DNA of 64,000 nucleotides from Streptococcus cuniculi (GTDB taxonomy: Bacteria > Bacillota > Bacilli > Lactobacillales > Streptococcaceae), in contig NZ_MSJM01000001.1 in the NCBI RefSeq assembly GCF_001921845.1, positions 276,437 through 340,436 on the forward strand, given 5' to 3'. The notes under the pieces were generated by a model. That model was given only the letters and a program-made list of their open reading frames with translations. It was not told where the DNA came from and did no database searches. Every line of letters begins with the position of its first letter. Within the stretch, counting starts at the first letter, position 1. A program made the translations under genes and the position numbers. Positions 61,432 to 64,000 of this stretch are shown here, piece by piece.

Positions 61432-62208
61432 ATGAAAATCACAAAACTCGAAAAGAAAAAACGCCTCTATCTCCTAGAACTCGATCATGATACACAACTC
61501 TATATCACAGAGGATACCCTTGTCCGCTTCATGCTCAGCAAAGACAAGACAATTACTCCCGAAGAATTGACCGAAATCCAAACCTTTGCCCAACTATCTT
61601 ACGGTAAAGACCTCGCTCTCTACCACCTATCGTTCAAACAACGGACCCGCAAGGAAGTTCAACTCTACCTTGAAAAATATGAGATTGAAGCAAACATTAT
61701 TCCCCAAATCCTTGACAATCTTGAAGCTGACAAGTGGATTGACGATCAAAAATACGTCGAAACCTACCTTTATCAAAACCAATTATCTGGAGACAAGGGG
61801 CCACAAATCCTCAAACAAAAACTCTCTCAAAAAGGCATCCCTCTTTCACTCATCGAAGAAGGACTTCAAGAGATTGATTTTTCCCCAATTGCAGAGCGTG
61901 TTGCCCAAAAACTTGCCAAAACATATGCCCACAAATTGCCGCATCATGCCTTGCAGGATAAACTGTTTCAGTCCTTACTCAACAAGGGATTTACTTATAG
62001 CCAAGCACAGACAGCTGTCCAAGGTCTCGAGCTAGAAGCAGATACAGAGTTAGAAGACCAGCTCATGCAAAAAGAACTGGAAAAACAGTACCGCAAATAT
62101 AGCCGAAAATACGACGGCTATGAATTGCAGCAACGCCTAACGCAAGCCCTCATGCGTAAAGGCTATGATTATCAGCAAATAAAAAACAGCCTACGCGACT
62201 ACCTCTAA
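61432..62208 (+). CDS. recX: Recombination regulator RecX
   Basis: 258 residues from [18 protein letters not shown]. Tandem three-helix repeats ([59 protein letters not shown] [21 protein letters not shown]) are typical of RecX, which binds and restrains RecA filaments. In-frame bases upstream overlap rlmD and are not used. Confidence 0.93.
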   Translation: MKITKLEKKKRLYLLELDHDTQLYITEDTLVRFMLSKDKTITPEELTEIQTFAQLSYGKDLALYHLSFKQRTRKEVQLYLEKYEIEANIIPQILDNLEADKWIDDQKYVETYLYQNQLSGDKGPQILKQKLSQKGIPLSLIEEGLQEIDFSPIAERVAQKLAKTYAHKLPHHALQDKLFQSLLNKGFTYSQAQTAVQGLELEADTELEDQLMQKELEKQYRKYSRKYDGYELQQRLTQALMRKGYDYQQIKNSLRDYL

Positions 62209-62269
62209 CTTTCTATTTCCGAACAAAAAAGTCTAGACAGTAAAAATTTTTCCTATTCTTTAAAAGTTA

Positions 62270-62278
62270 TGGTATAAT
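62270..62278 (+). promoter_or_regulatory. Extended -10 of the Ntdp gene
   Basis: TGGTATAAT, 41 bp before the GTG start. Confidence 0.5.
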
Positions 62279-62318
62279 AGGGAGGATTAAACTTAAATTG
62301 TAGAAAGTTGGTAACCAA

Positions 62319-62852
62319 GTGAAATTACCAAAAGAAGGCGACTTTATTACAATTCAGAGTTATAAACATGATGGCCTATTGCACCGCACCTGGCGCGATA
62401 CCATGGTACTAAAAACAACAGAAAATGCCATCATCGGTGTCAACAATCATACCTTGGTCACCGAAAATGACGGCAGACGTTGGGTCACCAGAGAACCCGC
62501 AATTGTCTATTTTCATAAGAAATATTGGTTTAATATCATTGCTATGATTCGTGAAAATGGTGTTTCCTATTATTGTAACCTAGCAAGCCCCTTCGTTCTT
62601 GACAACGAAGCGCTCAAGTACATCGACTATGACCTTGATGTGAAGGTCTTTGTGGATGGAGAAAAACGCTTGTTAGATGTTGATGAATATGAACGCCACC
62701 GTAAACAGATGAATTATCCAACAGATATTGACTTTATTCTCAAAGAAAATGTCAAAATCCTCGTGGACTGGATCAACAACAAACGCGGTCCCTTCTCTCA
62801 AGCCTACGTTAACATTTGGTACAAACGATATTTAGAACTACGAAATCGTTAA
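62319..62852 (+). CDS. Nucleoside tri-/diphosphate phosphatase (Ntdp, DUF402)
   Basis: 177 residues with a GTG start, [24 protein letters not shown] being the usual beginning of this family. [55 protein letters not shown] and DYDLDVKVF are conserved. Known members hydrolyse nucleotides with Mg or Mn. Confidence 0.92.
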   Translation: MKLPKEGDFITIQSYKHDGLLHRTWRDTMVLKTTENAIIGVNNHTLVTENDGRRWVTREPAIVYFHKKYWFNIIAMIRENGVSYYCNLASPFVLDNEALKYIDYDLDVKVFVDGEKRLLDVDEYERHRKQMNYPTDIDFILKENVKILVDWINNKRGPFSQAYVNIWYKRYLELRNR

Positions 62853-62870
62853 AGTTGCATACAGAAAAAC

Positions 62871-62891
62871 CTGATTTTCAGGCTTTTTTCT
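62871..62891 (+). terminator. Terminator of the Ntdp gene
   Basis: CCTGA/TCAGG hairpin followed by CTTTTTTC. Confidence 0.7.
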
Positions 62892-62912
62892 TACGAATAA
62901 AAGGAAAACATT

Positions 62913-63227
62913 ATGGCATTTACAAATACAACTGGGCGCTATGCCAGCTTCAGTACCGTCACTTCCCTTCCTGGGAATGTGATTGATAGCATCTGGTATA
63001 TCATTGACAATTACCTCAAACACGTTATCCCCTTGAAATCCATTATCCGATTTCAGCTCACGAACAATGAAGGGAACATCACAGTCATCTTTTCACAAGA
63101 GCATTATCTAAACGCTCTTTCCGTAGATTTACAGATTCCCTTTGATCCCCTGTATCCCCGCAAGCTACTTGTCATTGATAAAAAAGGGCAGGAAACTATT
63201 GTTTTGCCCGATGAATTGCATTTTTAA
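62913..63227 (+). CDS. DUF960 protein
   Basis: 104 residues. FTNTTGRYASFSTVTSLPGNVIDSIWYIIDNYLKHVIPL is the DUF960 start, and LKSIIRFQLTNNEGNITVIFSQE follows. A small conserved Firmicute protein of unknown function. Short gap and a terminator separate it from the Ntdp gene. Confidence 0.85.
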   Translation: MAFTNTTGRYASFSTVTSLPGNVIDSIWYIIDNYLKHVIPLKSIIRFQLTNNEGNITVIFSQEHYLNALSVDLQIPFDPLYPRKLLVIDKKGQETIVLPDELHF

Positions 63228-63233
63228 TAACAA

Positions 63234-63286
63234 AAAAGAGATTGAATAAAAGCTTTCAAAAAATTGACTTTTGTTCAATCTCTTTA
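63234..63286 (+). terminator. Terminator of the DUF960 gene
   Basis: AAAGAGATTGAA / TTCAATCTCTTT with further pairing inside. Confidence 0.75.
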
Positions 63287-63404
63287 ATCTACTTTTAAAG
63301 GCATGTACATAGCGCTCGTCAAAACTAAACCTCTTTATAAGGCCAGTTAGTATGAAAGCCTAGTTTGCAGACACAAAAAAAGAGCTATTGCTCTCCTATT
63401 ATCA

Positions 63405-63476
63405 TAGTCCGTACGGGATTCGAACCCGTGTTACCGCCGTGAAAAGGCGGTGTCTTAACCCCTTGACCAACGGACC
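63405..63476 (-). tRNA. tRNA-Glu (anticodon TTC)
   Basis: Minus strand GGTCCGT acceptor, anticodon arm CCGCCTTTTCACGGCGG, T-loop GGTTCGAATCC. Fits tRNA-Glu(TTC). Confidence 0.95.
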
Positions 63477-63488
63477 ATATTGATATAA

Positions 63489-63562
<74 letters not shown>

Positions 63563-63595
63563 AAACATGTGTTTGGTTTTTGGATACTATCCAAA

Positions 63596-63666
63596 AGCGG
63601 GTGACGAGAATCGAACTCGCGACAACAGCTTGGAAGGCTGTAGTTTTACCACTAAACTACACCCGC
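63596..63666 (-). tRNA. tRNA-Gly (anticodon TCC)
   Basis: Minus strand GCGGGTG acceptor, anticodon arm ACAGCCTTCCAAGCTGT, GTTCGATTC loop. Confidence 0.95.
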
Positions 63667-63671
63667 TTATA

Positions 63672-63744
63672 TGGGAGTTAACGGGATCGAACCGCTGACC
63701 CTCTGCTTGTAAGGCAGATGCTCTCCCAGCTGAGCTAAACTCCC
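63672..63744 (-). tRNA. tRNA-Val (anticodon TAC)
   Basis: Minus strand GGGAGTT acceptor, anticodon arm TCTGCCTTACAAGCAGA, GGTTCGATCC loop. First tRNA after the 5S gene. Confidence 0.95.
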
Positions 63745-63827
63745 TTTGGCGGAAGTTCAGCTCACTGGATTCCCCTGTCGTGCAATGACTACGTCATCTG
63801 CGACAAAGGCGAACTTACGTTCTCCTT

Positions 63828-63844
63828 AGCTGAGCTAAACTCCC
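63828..63844 (-). repeat. Duplicated 5' end of tRNA-Val
   Basis: GGGAGTTTAGCTCAGCT on the minus strand repeats the first 17 bases of the tRNA-Val gene at 63728-63744. The rest of the tRNA is missing. An ATGAC/GTCAT hairpin lies between the copies. Confidence 0.7.
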
Positions 63845-63873
63845 AATAGGTGAGGAGACGAAGCTCCTCTCTC

Positions 63874-63988
63874 GCTAAGCGACTACCATATCTCACAGGG
63901 GGCAACCCCCAACTACTTCCGGCGTTCTAGGGCTTAACTGCTGTGTTCGGCATGGGTACAGGTGTATCTCCTAGGCTATCGTCACTTA
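63874..63988 (-). rRNA. rrf: 5S ribosomal RNA
   Basis: On the minus strand, TAAGTGACGATAGCCTAGGA, then CCGAACACAGCAGTTAAGCC, CTAGAACGCCGGAAGTAG and GAGATATGGTAGTCGCTTA are the 5S core. Ends are within a few bases. The 23S gene would lie beyond the window edge. Confidence 0.93.
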
Positions 63989-64000
63989 ACTATGTTGAGT

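Overview
The window reads as chromosomal DNA of a Streptococcus. Supporting signs are the divIB-murG-murD order, typA followed by a small membrane protein, an LPxTG surface protein, the bgaC/gad phosphotransferase locus, a BusR-controlled betaine importer, a T-box leader upstream of valS, and a tRNA cluster ending in a 5S rRNA. The species cannot be fixed by reading alone. The Tat plus EfeOBU iron cluster and the satAB-like exporter fit the sanguinis, mitis, suis or salivarius branches.

Layout. 0-9 kb: cell division and wall synthesis (divIB, murG, murD), the GTPase typA, a secreted repeat protein with an Excalibur end, asnA, and a YjbR/EVE-like protein. 9-14 kb: one operon for iron uptake and Tat export (efeO, efeB, efeU, tatC, tatA). 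14-18.5 kb: a Cna-B repeat LPxTG protein and a decayed toxin/immunity patch (TipC-like and GAD/DUF1851-like immunity genes with toxin scraps). 18.5-31.9 kb: two heterodimeric ABC exporters, one behind a MarR regulator, a DUF218 protein, and two paralogous XRE-TPR regulators with an 18-codon Trp-Trp peptide gene between them. 32-38.7 kb: a Fic protein, a broken cytosine methyltransferase, and an AT-rich island holding a four-gene operon (methyltransferase, double GHKL ATPase/kinase, receiver protein, caspase-like protease). 38.7-47.3 kb: the valS operon behind a T-box, then busR-busAB. 47.4-52 kb: small conserved proteins, a DUF1858/DUF438 pair, an amino acid permease, and a repeat present in two inverted copies. 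52-59.6 kb: galM, PTS IIA/IID/IIC/IIB, bgaC and two GntR regulators. 60-64 kb: rlmD, recX, an Ntdp-type phosphatase, DUF960, four tRNAs and 5S rRNA.

How parts may work together. TatA/TatC are co-transcribed with the one obvious twin-arginine substrate here, the peroxidase EfeB. BusR-type sites overlap the busA promoter, as expected for osmotic/c-di-AMP control. The bgaC locus couples beta-1,3-galactoside cleavage to sugar uptake.

The two best leads for undescribed biology are (1) the operon at 33.1-37.7 kb, which looks like a phage-defence system wired as DNA modification, GHKL sensor/kinase, receiver and caspase-like effector, and (2) the 18-residue WW peptide gene at about 26.0 kb, with its own ribosome binding site and terminator, between two RRNPP-like regulators. 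Both are readings of sequence and context, not tested facts.
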